From: UBA6382 sp963617965
GTDB lineage: Bacteria; Bacteroidota; Bacteroidia; Bacteroidales; Bacteroidaceae
Reading direction: 5' to 3'
DNA length: 17,871 bases
Assembly (NCBI GenBank): GCA_963617965.1
Contig: CAVEQO010000041.1
Span: 1-17,871, forward strand
The position numbers and the translations under genes were made by a program. Positions 6,824 through 13,826 of this stretch are shown one piece after another; position 1 is the stretch's first letter, and each line of letters begins with the position of its first letter. The notes beneath the pieces were generated by a model, which searched no databases, was not told the DNA's origin, and saw only the letters and a list, made by a program, of their open reading frames with translations.

Positions 6824-6840
6824 ACGGAATTTGTTTGGTG

Positions 6841-6848
6841 CAAAAGTA
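6841..6848 (-). promoter_or_regulatory. -7 promoter element for helicase gene
   Basis: The minus strand reads TACTTTTG (TAnnTTTG) 17 nt upstream of the helicase ATG. It is mirrored by the same octamer on the plus strand at 6870-6877. No clear -33 element was found. Confidence 0.45.
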
Positions 6849-6869
6849 CAACTTTCTGTTTTTTTTCGT

Positions 6870-6877
6870 TACTTTTG
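6870..6877 (+). promoter_or_regulatory. -7 promoter element for hemerythrin/LuxR operon
   Basis: TACTTTTG matches TAnnTTTG and lies 66 nt before the ATG at 6944, implying a leader of roughly 60 nt. No clear -33 element was found. Confidence 0.4.
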
Positions 6878-6943
6878 TCCTGGAATAATCATTGCGGCAC
6901 TCTCTGCCGCTCTCCGTGACAGACCCGAATACACATACGTGGC

Positions 6944-7645
6944 ATGACAAACAACTACATATCCTCCGACCGCCTTATCGACCTCATCGAGGGCAACTAC
7001 CGCCTGCTGCAGGTCATAAGCCGCTTCGGCATTCCTCTGGGGTTCGGCGACAAGACAATCGACGAAGTCTGCACCGAGCGGGGCGTTGACACTGCAACGT
7101 TCCTTGCCGTCATAAATTTCGTGCATTCCGGCTGCACCCAGATAGTCAACGAGCCGGAACGCCTGTCAATCCCCACGCTGATAGAGTATCTGAGGCAGAG
7201 CCACGTCTATTTCCTTGATTTCCTGTTCCCGCGCATCCACCGCCAGCTCCACGCTGCGCTCCACGACGACGGCAAGGGCGAGATTTCCGGCATTCTGCAT
7301 CGCCAGTTCGACAACTACATCTCCCTTGCCTCCCGTCATATGCGCCACGAGGAATCCACCCTTTTCCCCTACGTCGGGATGCTGCAGCAGGGCAAGCTGT
7401 GCGACGGGTTTTCTGTCGGCATCTTCTCGCGCCGCCACCAGCCGCTTGACGACAGCCTGCGCGAGCTGAAACGCATACTGATACAGTATAACCCCAAGTG
7501 CGAGAACGTGAATGAACTCAATGCGGTGTTGTACCAGATATATTGTTGCGAAGACGAACTGGAGTCCCACTGCAAGGCGGAGGACTATATCTTCGTTCCC
7601 GCGGTATTTCATTTGGAGGAGCGTGTGCGCCATGCGAACGGGTGA
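6944..7645 (+). CDS. Hemerythrin-domain di-iron protein, RIC/YtfE-like
   Basis: 233 aa. The C-terminal four-helix hemerythrin domain keeps the expected six metal ligands: H87, H132 with E136 (HxxxE), H165, and H209 with E213 (HxxxE). The spacing closely follows the RIC/YtfE iron-sulfur-cluster repair family. The N-terminal part (about 10-62, LIEGNYRLLQVISRFGIPLGFGDKTIDEVC) resembles the ScdA_N/DUF542 domain, but the usual adjacent cysteine pair is replaced by LGFGD, so that domain is probably altered in function. RIC proteins act in the cytoplasm in nitrosative or oxidative stress; the same role here is inference. The LuxR-type regulator starts inside its 3' end (14-nt overlap), so the two are co-expressed. 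Its codon use matches the GC-rich core. Confidence 0.85.
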   Translation: MTNNYISSDRLIDLIEGNYRLLQVISRFGIPLGFGDKTIDEVCTERGVDTATFLAVINFVHSGCTQIVNEPERLSIPTLIEYLRQSHVYFLDFLFPRIHRQLHAALHDDGKGEISGILHRQFDNYISLASRHMRHEESTLFPYVGMLQQGKLCDGFSVGIFSRRHQPLDDSLRELKRILIQYNPKCENVNELNAVLYQIYCCEDELESHCKAEDYIFVPAVFHLEERVRHANG

Positions 7646-8219
7646 TGTCCACCATATAATAGTGGCCGAAAACAGCCCTGTCATCCGTGAGGGGCTGCTG
7701 CAGGTGCTTTGCCGCATTACCGGCATACACGTGCATGCCGTGGCCGTGTCCACGCTCCATTCACTCGACGATATGCTCCGTATGCGCCCGTTCCACACGA
7801 TCTTTGTGTCGCCGGATTTCTGTGGAGGGTTCAATCTGTCCCAGTTCAAGCTGAAGCACCCCGACATTCCCTGTGTGGCGATAGTGAGCAGTCTCGGACA
7901 GCTGTCCGAGGTCAGGTCTTACAGCGGTTTCGTCACAGTCTGTTCTTCGGCCGACGAGATCCTGCAGTCCGTGGTGAAGTCCCGCGAGCAGTGTTCGGCC
8001 AGGTCTGCGCTGCCCGACACCAATGTCCTCAGTCTGCGCGAAAAGGAAATCCTCGTGGAAATCGCCCGCGGCCGCTCCACCAAGGAGATTGCCGACAGGC
8101 TAAGCATTGCGGTGTATACAGTCAATACCCACCGCCGCAACATCTGCCAGAAGCTGGACATCCATTCTGCGGCCGGGCTGACCGTTTTCGCCATGGCCAA
8201 CGGACTTCTGGAGATGTAG
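7632..8219 (+). CDS. LuxR/NarL-type transcriptional regulator with degenerate receiver domain
   Basis: I chose the ATG at 7632 (MRTGDVHHIIVAENS) over the upstream in-frame 7512, because homology to a receiver begins just there and the upstream 40 residues are a shadow of the hemerythrin gene. That gives 195 aa. The C-terminal HTH is clear: LSLREKEILVEIARGRSTKEIADRLSIA (about 134-160), then VYTVNTHRRNICQKLDI. The N-terminal 115 residues have receiver-like alternation, but the acidic pair is E13-N14, the phospho-acceptor position aligns with S60 (PD follows), and the conserved lysine position near 104-106 is CSS. It is therefore unlikely to be controlled by ordinary phosphorylation. Overlap with the hemerythrin gene suggests joint control of, or response to, the same stress. 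It ends 14 bp before the convergent radical SAM gene's stop. Confidence 0.85.
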   Translation: MRTGDVHHIIVAENSPVIREGLLQVLCRITGIHVHAVAVSTLHSLDDMLRMRPFHTIFVSPDFCGGFNLSQFKLKHPDIPCVAIVSSLGQLSEVRSYSGFVTVCSSADEILQSVVKSREQCSARSALPDTNVLSLREKEILVEIARGRSTKEIADRLSIAVYTVNTHRRNICQKLDIHSAAGLTVFAMANGLLEM

Positions 8220-8233
8220 GAAGCCCTGCCGCG

Positions 8234-9196
8234 TCACGTGACGGTACAGCCTGTCTCCCCGTTGTCTTTCTGCCACAGCCGCCCTTGCCATGTGCGGCGT
8301 TCTTCCATCTTCTTTCTTAGCATTGCGGTGAACAGGTAGTTCTTGATTCCCCATTTTGGTGCAATCAGCAAGTCTGCCGGCGACTGCGAGGTGAAGCGTT
8401 CCAGCGCGATGTCGGGACGCAGCCGCTCTATGTAGTCAATGGCCGCCTCGGCATAGTCCTGCGGCGATCGGAAAAGCGGAAACAGTCCGGGGTTTCCCCT
8501 GTACTGCCTTGCCATGGCAGTGCCGTCCACTATCTGCAGCTGGTGGAGTTTGATGACGTCCACTGGCAGTTCGGAGATGATGGAGGGCTCGGCAAGCATT
8601 TGCCGGCGGGTGGCTCCCGGCAAACCCAGTATTATGTGCGCGCAGGTGCTGATGCCCCTTGCGGCGGTGCGTGCGATGGCATTGCGGCTCTGGGCGAAGC
8701 CGTGTCCCCTGTTCACCGCCATGAGGATGTTGTCGTCGGTGCTTTCCACACCGTATTCCACCATCACGAACGTCCTCTTGGCCACTTCTCCAAGATAGTC
8801 CAGCAGCTTGTCGCCCACACAGTCGGGACGGGTCCCGACCACCAGCCCCACAATGTTGTCCATGCCGAGGGCTTCCTCGTATTTCGCCTTCAGCACGTCT
8901 GTCGGCGCATAGGTGTTGGTGTGCGCCTGGAAATACGCCAGATATTTCATGCCGGGATATTTCCTGCCGAAGAACTCCATGCCCTTCCTTATCTGCGTGC
9001 TCACGGAGTCGCCCTTGTCGCAATACCCCGGTGTGAAGGTCAGGTTGTTGCAGTAGGTACAGCCGCCGCGCCCCTTGCGGCCGTCGCGGTTGGGGCATCC
9101 GAAGCCGCCGTCAATGCTCAGCTTCTGCACCTTGAACGGAAACCGGCTCTTGAGAAACATTCCGTAGTCTCTGAACAGGATAGGGGAGTCTTCCAT
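8234..9196 (-). CDS. Radical SAM protein, YhcC/TIGR01212 family
   Basis: I prefer the start MEDSPILFRDYG at 9196 (320 aa); an ATG at 9214 would add six residues and overlap the -7 element. The family-defining cysteines are C34, C46 and C49 (C-x11-C-x2-C) in KLSIDGGFGCPNRDG...GGCTYCNN, which bind the 4Fe-4S cluster used to cleave SAM. Further family features are YFQAHTNTYAP, VGLVVGTRPDCV, VEYGVES and HIILGLPG. The substrate of this family is not firmly known. Length and motif order are normal, and the protein is expected in the cytoplasm. The gene is monocistronic, convergent with the LuxR gene and divergent from rprX. The promoter element lies only 4 nt before the chosen ATG, so the mRNA may be leaderless. 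Confidence 0.9.
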   Translation of the reverse strand: MEDSPILFRDYGMFLKSRFPFKVQKLSIDGGFGCPNRDGRKGRGGCTYCNNLTFTPGYCDKGDSVSTQIRKGMEFFGRKYPGMKYLAYFQAHTNTYAPTDVLKAKYEEALGMDNIVGLVVGTRPDCVGDKLLDYLGEVAKRTFVMVEYGVESTDDNILMAVNRGHGFAQSRNAIARTAARGISTCAHIILGLPGATRRQMLAEPSIISELPVDVIKLHQLQIVDGTAMARQYRGNPGLFPLFRSPQDYAEAAIDYIERLRPDIALERFTSQSPADLLIAPKWGIKNYLFTAMLRKKMEERRTWQGRLWQKDNGETGCTVT

Positions 9197-9200
9197 GCTG

Positions 9201-9208
9201 CAAAAATA
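9201..9208 (-). promoter_or_regulatory. -7 promoter element for radical SAM gene
   Basis: The minus strand reads TATTTTTG, followed by 4 nt and the ATG at 9196. The expected transcription start would fall at or next to the ATG. The -33 element is not obvious. Confidence 0.4.
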
Positions 9209-9237
9209 ATGCAATGCGGGTTAATTTGCCGTGCGGG

Positions 9238-9273
9238 GCACTAAAATAGTGCGGCATGGTTAAAAAAATTAAC
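9238..9273. repeat. Two adjacent short inverted repeats in the divergent radical SAM / rprX spacer
   Basis: GCACTA-AAA-TAGTGC (9238-9252) is followed 6 bp later by GTTAA-AAAAA-TTAAC (9259-9273). They lie between the two divergent promoter elements. They could be operator sites or small hairpins; the function is unknown. Confidence 0.5.
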
Positions 9274-9322
9274 ATTTTCAAAGTCCGCTGCCGCAGCCCG
9301 GTCGTATTGGCGTGTCTGTTGC

Positions 9323-9330
9323 TAACTTTG
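9323..9330 (+). promoter_or_regulatory. -7 promoter element for rprX
   Basis: TAACTTTG (TAnnTTTG) ends 4 nt before the rprX ATG at 9335, again predicting a start of transcription at or beside the ATG. The -33 element is not clear. Confidence 0.42.
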
Positions 9331-9334
9331 TGGC

Positions 9335-10888
9335 ATGAAGAAACACGGGATAGCCATAGCCGCCACACTGATGGGCATCGTTTTCATAGCCCTCATCTCG
9401 GTGATAATAAATTTCCACAACCGCATGACGAGCCTCCGCAAGGAGCAGTTCGATGCCGGAGTGAGCCGCAGCCTGTTCCGCGTGGCCCGTGCCATGGAGA
9501 TGGACGAGACTCTCAAGGAGCTCAAGGTGGATCTCCATTCCATAGGTTCGCGGGAAATCGACGACAGCCTGCGCACCGATGACATGAACGACGGCAGCCT
9601 GTTCGGCGACTCGCTCGGCTCGTCCGGGCCGCGGGGGCTGAGGCGGTCGGCAGCACTCATTTCGCACAACACCGCGACCAAAGGGCTTACGCTGGAGCAC
9701 AAGGATTTCAGGAGCAAGTATGAGTTCTCCGGCAAGATGCGTGCCGAGCTGAAGAAACGCTACATCTATCAGCAGCAGCAGCTCAACCGGGTCATATACT
9801 CCATCCTCTACTCCTCGAGCAGCACCCCGATAGAGGAACGTATAAACTTCAACAAGCTTGACAATTTCATAAGGGCGGAATTTGCGCACAACGGCATAGA
9901 CATTCCCTATCATTTCATTGTCACCAATGCCAGCGGCCGCGAGTTCTACAGGTGTCAGGACTATACAGATGAAGGTTCCGACCATTGCTACAAGCAGGTT
10001 CTCATGGCCAACAACTCTCCGTCCAACACCGCCGTACTGATTGTCAGTTTCCCGTCCATTGACCGCTACATATACAAGTCGGCGCGCTATGTGATCGTTT
10101 CGGCAGTCTTCGTGCTGATTCTGCTGGCTGTCTATGTCTATATGATACGGATGGTACTGCGCCAGCGGAAACTGAGTGAAATGAAAAACGACTTCGTCAG
10201 CAACATGACCCACGAGCTGAAGACCCCCGTGGCGTCCATCTCGCTCGCCTCGCAGATGCTTGCCGACACCACCATTCCCAAGACCCCCTCTATGACGGAA
10301 CACCTGTCGGATGTCATACGCGACGAGACCAGGCGGCTTCAGCGGCTCATCGACCGCGTGCTGCAGACCTCGCTTTTCGAGGACAAGAAGATGTCCATGA
10401 AGCACGACAGGCTCAACCTCAACACCATGGTGGACGATGTGGTTTCTACCTTCGCCCTCAAGGTGGAGGAAAAGGGCGGCGTGATAACCACCGCCCTCAA
10501 GGCGGAAAACCCCGTGACCACCGGCGACGAGGTCCACATCACCAACGTGCTGTTCAACTTGATGGAGAACGCCGTGAAGTACCGGCGCGAGGACGAGCCT
10601 CTCCGCATATCCGTCAGCACGGAGAACCGGCACAACAGTGTGGTGGTCACCATTGCCGACAACGGCATCGGCATCAGAAAGGAGAACCTGAAGAAGATAT
10701 TCGAGAAGTTCTACAGAGTCCACAGCGGCAACAAGCACGACGTCAAGGGCTTCGGGCTGGGGCTGGCCTACGTGCGCAACATCATACAGCTCCACCGTGG
10801 GCATATCCATGCCGAGAGCGAGTTCGGCAAGGGCACGAAATTCATAATAGTCCTGCCGGCATCTCCGCCCGGCGACGGGCAGGACTGA
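9335..10888 (+). CDS. rprX: Sensor histidine kinase, RprX-like
   Basis: 517 aa with classical two-transmembrane topology. TM1 is at about 6-27, a periplasmic sensor region of about 28-248 contains a Q-rich stretch (QQQQ near 146-149), and TM2 is at about 251-274. The HisKA dimerisation domain has phospho-acceptor H293 in SNMTHELKTPVASIS. The HATPase domain has the N box NLMENAVKY (N412), G1 DNGIGI (442-447) and G2 GFGLGLAYV (472-480). It autophosphorylates in the inner membrane and passes phosphate to the response regulator 56 bp downstream. The pair matches the Bacteroides/Porphyromonas RprX-RprY system in order, length and regulator sequence; the signal sensed is not evident. A promoter element lies immediately before the start codon. 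Confidence 0.88.
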   Translation: MKKHGIAIAATLMGIVFIALISVIINFHNRMTSLRKEQFDAGVSRSLFRVARAMEMDETLKELKVDLHSIGSREIDDSLRTDDMNDGSLFGDSLGSSGPRGLRRSAALISHNTATKGLTLEHKDFRSKYEFSGKMRAELKKRYIYQQQQLNRVIYSILYSSSSTPIEERINFNKLDNFIRAEFAHNGIDIPYHFIVTNASGREFYRCQDYTDEGSDHCYKQVLMANNSPSNTAVLIVSFPSIDRYIYKSARYVIVSAVFVLILLAVYVYMIRMVLRQRKLSEMKNDFVSNMTHELKTPVASISLASQMLADTTIPKTPSMTEHLSDVIRDETRRLQRLIDRVLQTSLFEDKKMSMKHDRLNLNTMVDDVVSTFALKVEEKGGVITTALKAENPVTTGDEVHITNVLFNLMENAVKYRREDEPLRISVSTENRHNSVVVTIADNGIGIRKENLKKIFEKFYRVHSGNKHDVKGFGLGLAYVRNIIQLHRGHIHAESEFGKGTKFIIVLPASPPGDGQD

Positions 10889-10944
10889 ACCGGGCCGTGG
10901 CGCAAGAAGAGAAACAACAGGACAAACCATAAAAACAACCGACT

Positions 10945-11670
10945 ATGACAGAAAAAACACGAATCCTGCTTTGCGAAGACGACGAGAGTCTCGGAATGCT
11001 CCTCAGGGAGTACCTCGACGCAAAAGGCTATGAGGTGGAATTGTGTGCCGACGGCGAGGCCGGCTACCGCACGTTCCTCAAGTCGCCGTTCGACATCTGC
11101 GTACTTGATGTCATGATGCCCAGAAAGGACGGCTTCTCGCTGGCCCGCGACATCAAGCAGATCAACCCCGAAACCCCAATAGTGTTCCTCACCGCCAAGA
11201 CGCTGAAGGAAGACGTGCTGGAGGGCTTCAAGGTCGGGGCCGACGACTACATCACCAAGCCGTTTTCCATGGAGGAACTGACCCTGCGCATCGAGGCCAT
11301 AATGAGGCGGGTGCGCTCAAAGAAAACCGTTGAACAGACCGAATGCAGGATAGGCTCTTTTGTCTACGAGACAAAGAAGCAGATCCTCAGGAGTCCCGAC
11401 GGCGAGGTCAAGAAGCTCACCACCAAGGAGAGCGAGCTTCTCCTCCTTCTCTACCAGCATGCCAACGAGGTGCTGCAGCGCGAGTTCGCCCTCAAGACCA
11501 TCTGGATCGACGACAACTACTTCAACGCGCGCTCCATGGATGTCTATATCACCAAGCTCCGCAAGCACCTCAAGGGTGATCCCAACGTGGAGATAATCAA
11601 CGTCCACGGCAAGGGCTACAAGCTTGTCATACCTACTGACAGCGAGCTTGGACGGCAGTCCGGCATGTAG
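10945..11670 (+). CDS. rprY: OmpR-family response regulator, RprY-like
   Basis: 241 aa. The receiver domain (about 5-120) has acidic residues E11-D12-D13, phospho-acceptor D55 in CVLDVMMPRKDG, T83 in FLTAKT and K105 in YITKPFS, all intact. The C-terminal winged helix (about 135-235) contains LTTKESELLLLLYQ and the recognition region SMDVYITKLRKHL, ending HGKGYKLVIP. RILLCEDDESLGMLLREYL and KTLKEDVLEGFKVGADDYITKPFSMEEL are strongly RprY-like. It should bind DNA after phosphorylation by the kinase encoded 56 bp upstream, with which it is probably co-transcribed. A strong intrinsic terminator follows 21 nt after its stop codon, so the next genes form a separate unit. Confidence 0.92.
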   Translation: MTEKTRILLCEDDESLGMLLREYLDAKGYEVELCADGEAGYRTFLKSPFDICVLDVMMPRKDGFSLARDIKQINPETPIVFLTAKTLKEDVLEGFKVGADDYITKPFSMEELTLRIEAIMRRVRSKKTVEQTECRIGSFVYETKKQILRSPDGEVKKLTTKESELLLLLYQHANEVLQREFALKTIWIDDNYFNARSMDVYITKLRKHLKGDPNVEIINVHGKGYKLVIPTDSELGRQSGM

Positions 11671-11691
11671 CCGGTTGCGCGTCAGCTTCGG

Positions 11692-11735
11692 GGGCTGTCT
11701 GCGGAAACTCACCTTTCGCAGACAGCCCTTTTTTT
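11692..11735 (+). terminator. Intrinsic terminator after rprY
   Basis: A perfect 12-bp stem (GGGCTGTCTGCG at 11692-11703 with CGCAGACAGCCC at 11717-11728) surrounds a 13-nt loop and is followed by a run of seven T (11729-11735). Confidence 0.93.
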
Positions 11736-11908
11736 GTCCTGCGGAATACGGCGGACGGCGGCATCACGTGGAAAAATGCGGCCGAAAACCATTTTTCCGG
11801 GCCAAAAACTTGCTTTTCCCGAAATAAAGGCTTTCCTTTGTCGGACAAAACTTTTGTTCAACCTATCCAAACAGCGCAGCCTATCGTAGTGACATTACTC
11901 TGAAACAT

Positions 11909-11916
11909 TAATTTTG
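11909..11916 (+). promoter_or_regulatory. -7 promoter element for sigma factor gene
   Basis: TAATTTTG (TAnnTTTG) lies 7 nt before the ATG at 11924. The leader would be only a few nucleotides. The -33 region is weak. Confidence 0.4.
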
Positions 11917-11923
11917 TCAAGTA

Positions 11924-12517
11924 ATGAAGAACCTCAAAGTTCTGACCGACGACGAGTTGGTCGGTCTCTACGCGAAGGGCGACAACGAAGCGTTTGATAC
12001 CTTGTTGAACAGGCATCAGTCGAAGCTTTTTTCGTACATATACTATGTGGTCCGCAACGAGGATGTGGCCAACGACATCTTTCAGGAAACATTCCTGAAA
12101 GTGCTTGTGCGCATTCAGAAAGGACAGTACAGGAGCGACGGCAAGTTCCAGTCGTGGATCACACGCATTGCCCACAACCTCATTATGGACTATTTCCGCA
12201 ACAGGGAGCAGGAGAACCTGGTGTCCGACGGCGATGCCGGCTACGATGTCTTCAACACGGCGGCCCTCGCCGACCGCACGGTGGAAGACCAGCTGCTCGT
12301 GACCCAGTCGCTGGCCGACGCGCGCAGCATCATGGACAGCCTGCCGCCCTCGCAGAGCGAGGTGGTGCGGATGCGTTTCTACGAAAACATGTCGTTCAAG
12401 GAAATAGCGGAAAAACTTGACATCAGCATCAATACGGCTCTCGGCAGAATGCGCTATGCGGTTATCAATATGAGGTCTATGACCCGCCAGCGCGGCATTT
12501 CTTTCTATGCCGAGTGA
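11924..12517 (+). CDS. ECF-type RNA polymerase sigma factor
   Basis: 197 aa. Region 2 (about 22-95) shows AFDTLLNRHQSKLFSYIYYVVRN, the EDVANDIFQETFLKVL helix for core and -10 contacts, and FQSWITRIAHNLIMDYFR. Region 4 (about 138-183) shows LPPSQSEVVRMRFYENMSFKEIAEKLDISINTALGRMRYA, the -35-binding HTH. Regions 1 and 3 are absent, as expected for an ECF-like sigma-70. It directs RNA polymerase to a specific promoter set. No anti-sigma gene is adjacent: upstream is rprY with its terminator and downstream an outer membrane protein with its own promoter. Control is therefore probably transcriptional or by an unlinked factor. The protein starts at MKNLKVLTDDELV, right after a -7 element. Confidence 0.93.
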   Translation: MKNLKVLTDDELVGLYAKGDNEAFDTLLNRHQSKLFSYIYYVVRNEDVANDIFQETFLKVLVRIQKGQYRSDGKFQSWITRIAHNLIMDYFRNREQENLVSDGDAGYDVFNTAALADRTVEDQLLVTQSLADARSIMDSLPPSQSEVVRMRFYENMSFKEIAEKLDISINTALGRMRYAVINMRSMTRQRGISFYAE

Positions 12518-12546
12518 CAGAACCGTGTGTTTTTTCGGGGAGGGGA

Positions 12547-12576
12547 TTGTGCAATCCGTACAAAACGGTAACTTTG
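12547..12576 (+). promoter_or_regulatory. Promoter of the beta-barrel gene (-33 TTG, -7 TAACTTTG)
   Basis: TTG at 12547-12549 and TAACTTTG at 12569-12576 are separated by exactly 19 nt, close to the Bacteroidetes primary-sigma consensus. The leader to the ATG at 12612 is about 30 nt. Confidence 0.62.
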
Positions 12577-12611
12577 CACCGGATTTTTACAAACTCTTAA
12601 TCTGTTGATCT

Positions 12612-13217
12612 ATGAAAAGATTATCCGTTATGGTTGTTCTGGCATTGGCAACCTTGACAATCAGTGCCCAGGAGAGAAACGTTACCGTCAAAGTCGGTGT
12701 GGCCTCGTCTACCATCGTGGGCAGCGATGCCGATGGCGTAAAGTGCGCTACGGGCTGGAAACTGGGTGCGTCTTATGACTTTGCCATAGCCCCCAACCTC
12801 TATATCGTTCCCGGTCTGGAGATCGTGAACAAGGGCTTCAAGGACGACGTCGCTTGGGATGGCACAGCCGACAGGTACTATTTCCAGATTCCCGTGTCGG
12901 TGGCCTACAGGTTCGCCCTGTCGGAGAGCCTCAAGCTGAACGTCAAGGCCGGTCCCTATGTGGCTTACGGCTTCGGCGGCACGGAGTATGAGAAAACGGG
13001 GTGGGACTCCTACGGCACAGTGATATTCCATGAGAAGAAGGAAGTGTTCGACAAAGGGCAGTTCCACCGTTTTGACGCCGGCATACTCGCTGGCGCGTCT
13101 TTGGACATCAAGCGTTTCGTGGTTGGCGTGGAATACAGCCGCGGGTTTACCCGCCAGCACTCAGGGTTGAAGGCTTTCAACCAGTCTGTAGGTGCAGTGG
13201 TAGGCTACAGGTTCTGA
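12612..13217 (+). CDS. Small outer-membrane beta-barrel protein (PorT/OMP_b-brl type)
   Basis: 201 aa with a cleavable signal peptide (MKRLSVMVVLALATLTISAQ, cut probably after residue 20 before ERNVTV). The mature part alternates polar and hydrophobic residues in strands such as KLGASYDFAIAPNLYIVPGLEIVNKGF, YYFQIPVSVAYRFALS, LKLNVKAGPYVAYGFGG and RFVVGVEYSRGF. It ends in VGAVVGYRF with a terminal phenylalanine, the usual outer-membrane insertion signal. It should sit in the outer membrane as an eight-stranded-type barrel. The specific function is unknown. It has its own good promoter and terminator, so it is monocistronic. The preceding sigma factor could regulate it, but the promoter seen is the housekeeping type. 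Confidence 0.85.
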   Translation: MKRLSVMVVLALATLTISAQERNVTVKVGVASSTIVGSDADGVKCATGWKLGASYDFAIAPNLYIVPGLEIVNKGFKDDVAWDGTADRYYFQIPVSVAYRFALSESLKLNVKAGPYVAYGFGGTEYEKTGWDSYGTVIFHEKKEVFDKGQFHRFDAGILAGASLDIKRFVVGVEYSRGFTRQHSGLKAFNQSVGAVVGYRF

Positions 13218-13271
13218 TTTGAAAAGGCTCTTGGCCTTAGTCCCATAGCGTCCTCTCTGGATGCACAACGG

Positions 13272-13319
13272 AAAACCGGGAGAACATGGCGTATGTGCGC
13301 AGTGTTCTCCCGGTTTTTT
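13272..13319 (+). terminator. Intrinsic terminator after the beta-barrel gene
   Basis: A perfect 15-bp stem (AAAACCGGGAGAACA at 13272-13286 with TGTTCTCCCGGTTTT at 13303-13317), a 16-nt loop and a T run at 13314-13319. The A-rich 5' flank makes it potentially bidirectional. Confidence 0.93.
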
Positions 13320-13395
13320 CATTGTGTCATGGCAGGAAGCCGGCGGGACAAGCGACTGCACATTGCAACGCTGCGGAAGCCCTTCCGGGTCCAGT

Positions 13396-13646
13396 GGAAA
13401 TTTAGTGGGGATCTGGGCGCGAAAAATGCTGATCCGGCAAAATTTCCTGTTGATCTTACGGGCGCGTTCCGCCCGAAACTCTGTTGCGTTCCGGCGGAAA
13501 CGGATGACCGTTCCGCCCGGAGTGGTTCTCCGTTCCGGGCGGTGGGCCGTCGTGAGATCAACAGGAAATTTTGCCGGATCAAGCGTTTTTTCTTTCCGCA
13601 CGGGTTTTCTTTCGCCGACAGTTTTCCGCCGGCAGTTTTCCGCCGG
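13396..13646. repeat. Structured intergenic repeat element with 31-bp inverted arms
   Basis: The core is a 152-bp inverted repeat. Arm 13430-13460 pairs with 13551-13581 over 31 positions (30 Watson-Crick plus one G-U if transcribed). The 90-nt interior has four CGTTCCG-type units, and two pairs can form inner hairpins, including CCGCCCGG (13513-13520) with CCGGGCGG (13535-13542). A third, diverged copy of the arm motif GGAAATTTTGCCGGATC lies outside at 13396-13413. Downstream is a 14-bp tandem duplication (CAGTTTTCCGCCGG at 13619-13632 and 13633-13646). T runs follow each arm outward, so it may also act as a bidirectional terminator. Open frames across it on both strands encode similar peptides merely because of the symmetry. 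It may be a dispersed REP/MITE-like element or a structured RNA. Confidence 0.8.
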
Positions 13647-13728
13647 TTTCCGCAGTCCCGGTTTGTTCCTCTTTTTGTGAAAAACAGTTCTTTTTTCGCT
13701 TTTTACATATAAAAAGGGCAAAAAAACG

Positions 13729-13758
13729 TTAAGGAGTTCGGGAAAATGCATATATTTG
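13729..13758 (+). promoter_or_regulatory. Promoter of the large secreted protein gene
   Basis: A -7 element TATATTTG at 13751-13758 is preceded, at 19 nt, by TTA (13729-13731) in place of TTG. The leader would be about 60 nt to the ATG at 13827 and is AT-rich. Confidence 0.55.
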
Positions 13759-13826
13759 CGGAACTGTAACTGCAGATATCAAAACGAGACTATACCTTAT
13801 TTATTATTAACCAAATCACTAACCGA

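Noticed and set aside
8232..8243. A perfect 12-bp palindrome CGTCACGTGACG at the convergent LuxR / radical SAM gene ends
   Set aside because: It lies mostly in the last codons of the radical SAM gene, is short, and has no T run, so neither a terminator nor an operator is supported.
9278..10930. A 550-aa open frame on the minus strand opposite rprX
   Set aside because: It is antisense to a well-supported histidine kinase. Long shadow frames are expected in GC-rich DNA, and the composition (H, V, G and R rich) matches no protein family.
13161..13751. Open frames of 139-196 aa on both strands of the intergenic region
   Set aside because: They run through the inverted-repeat element and encode near-mirror peptides (KFPVDLT and INRKFCRI types) because of the DNA symmetry. 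There is no promoter, family resemblance or coding bias.
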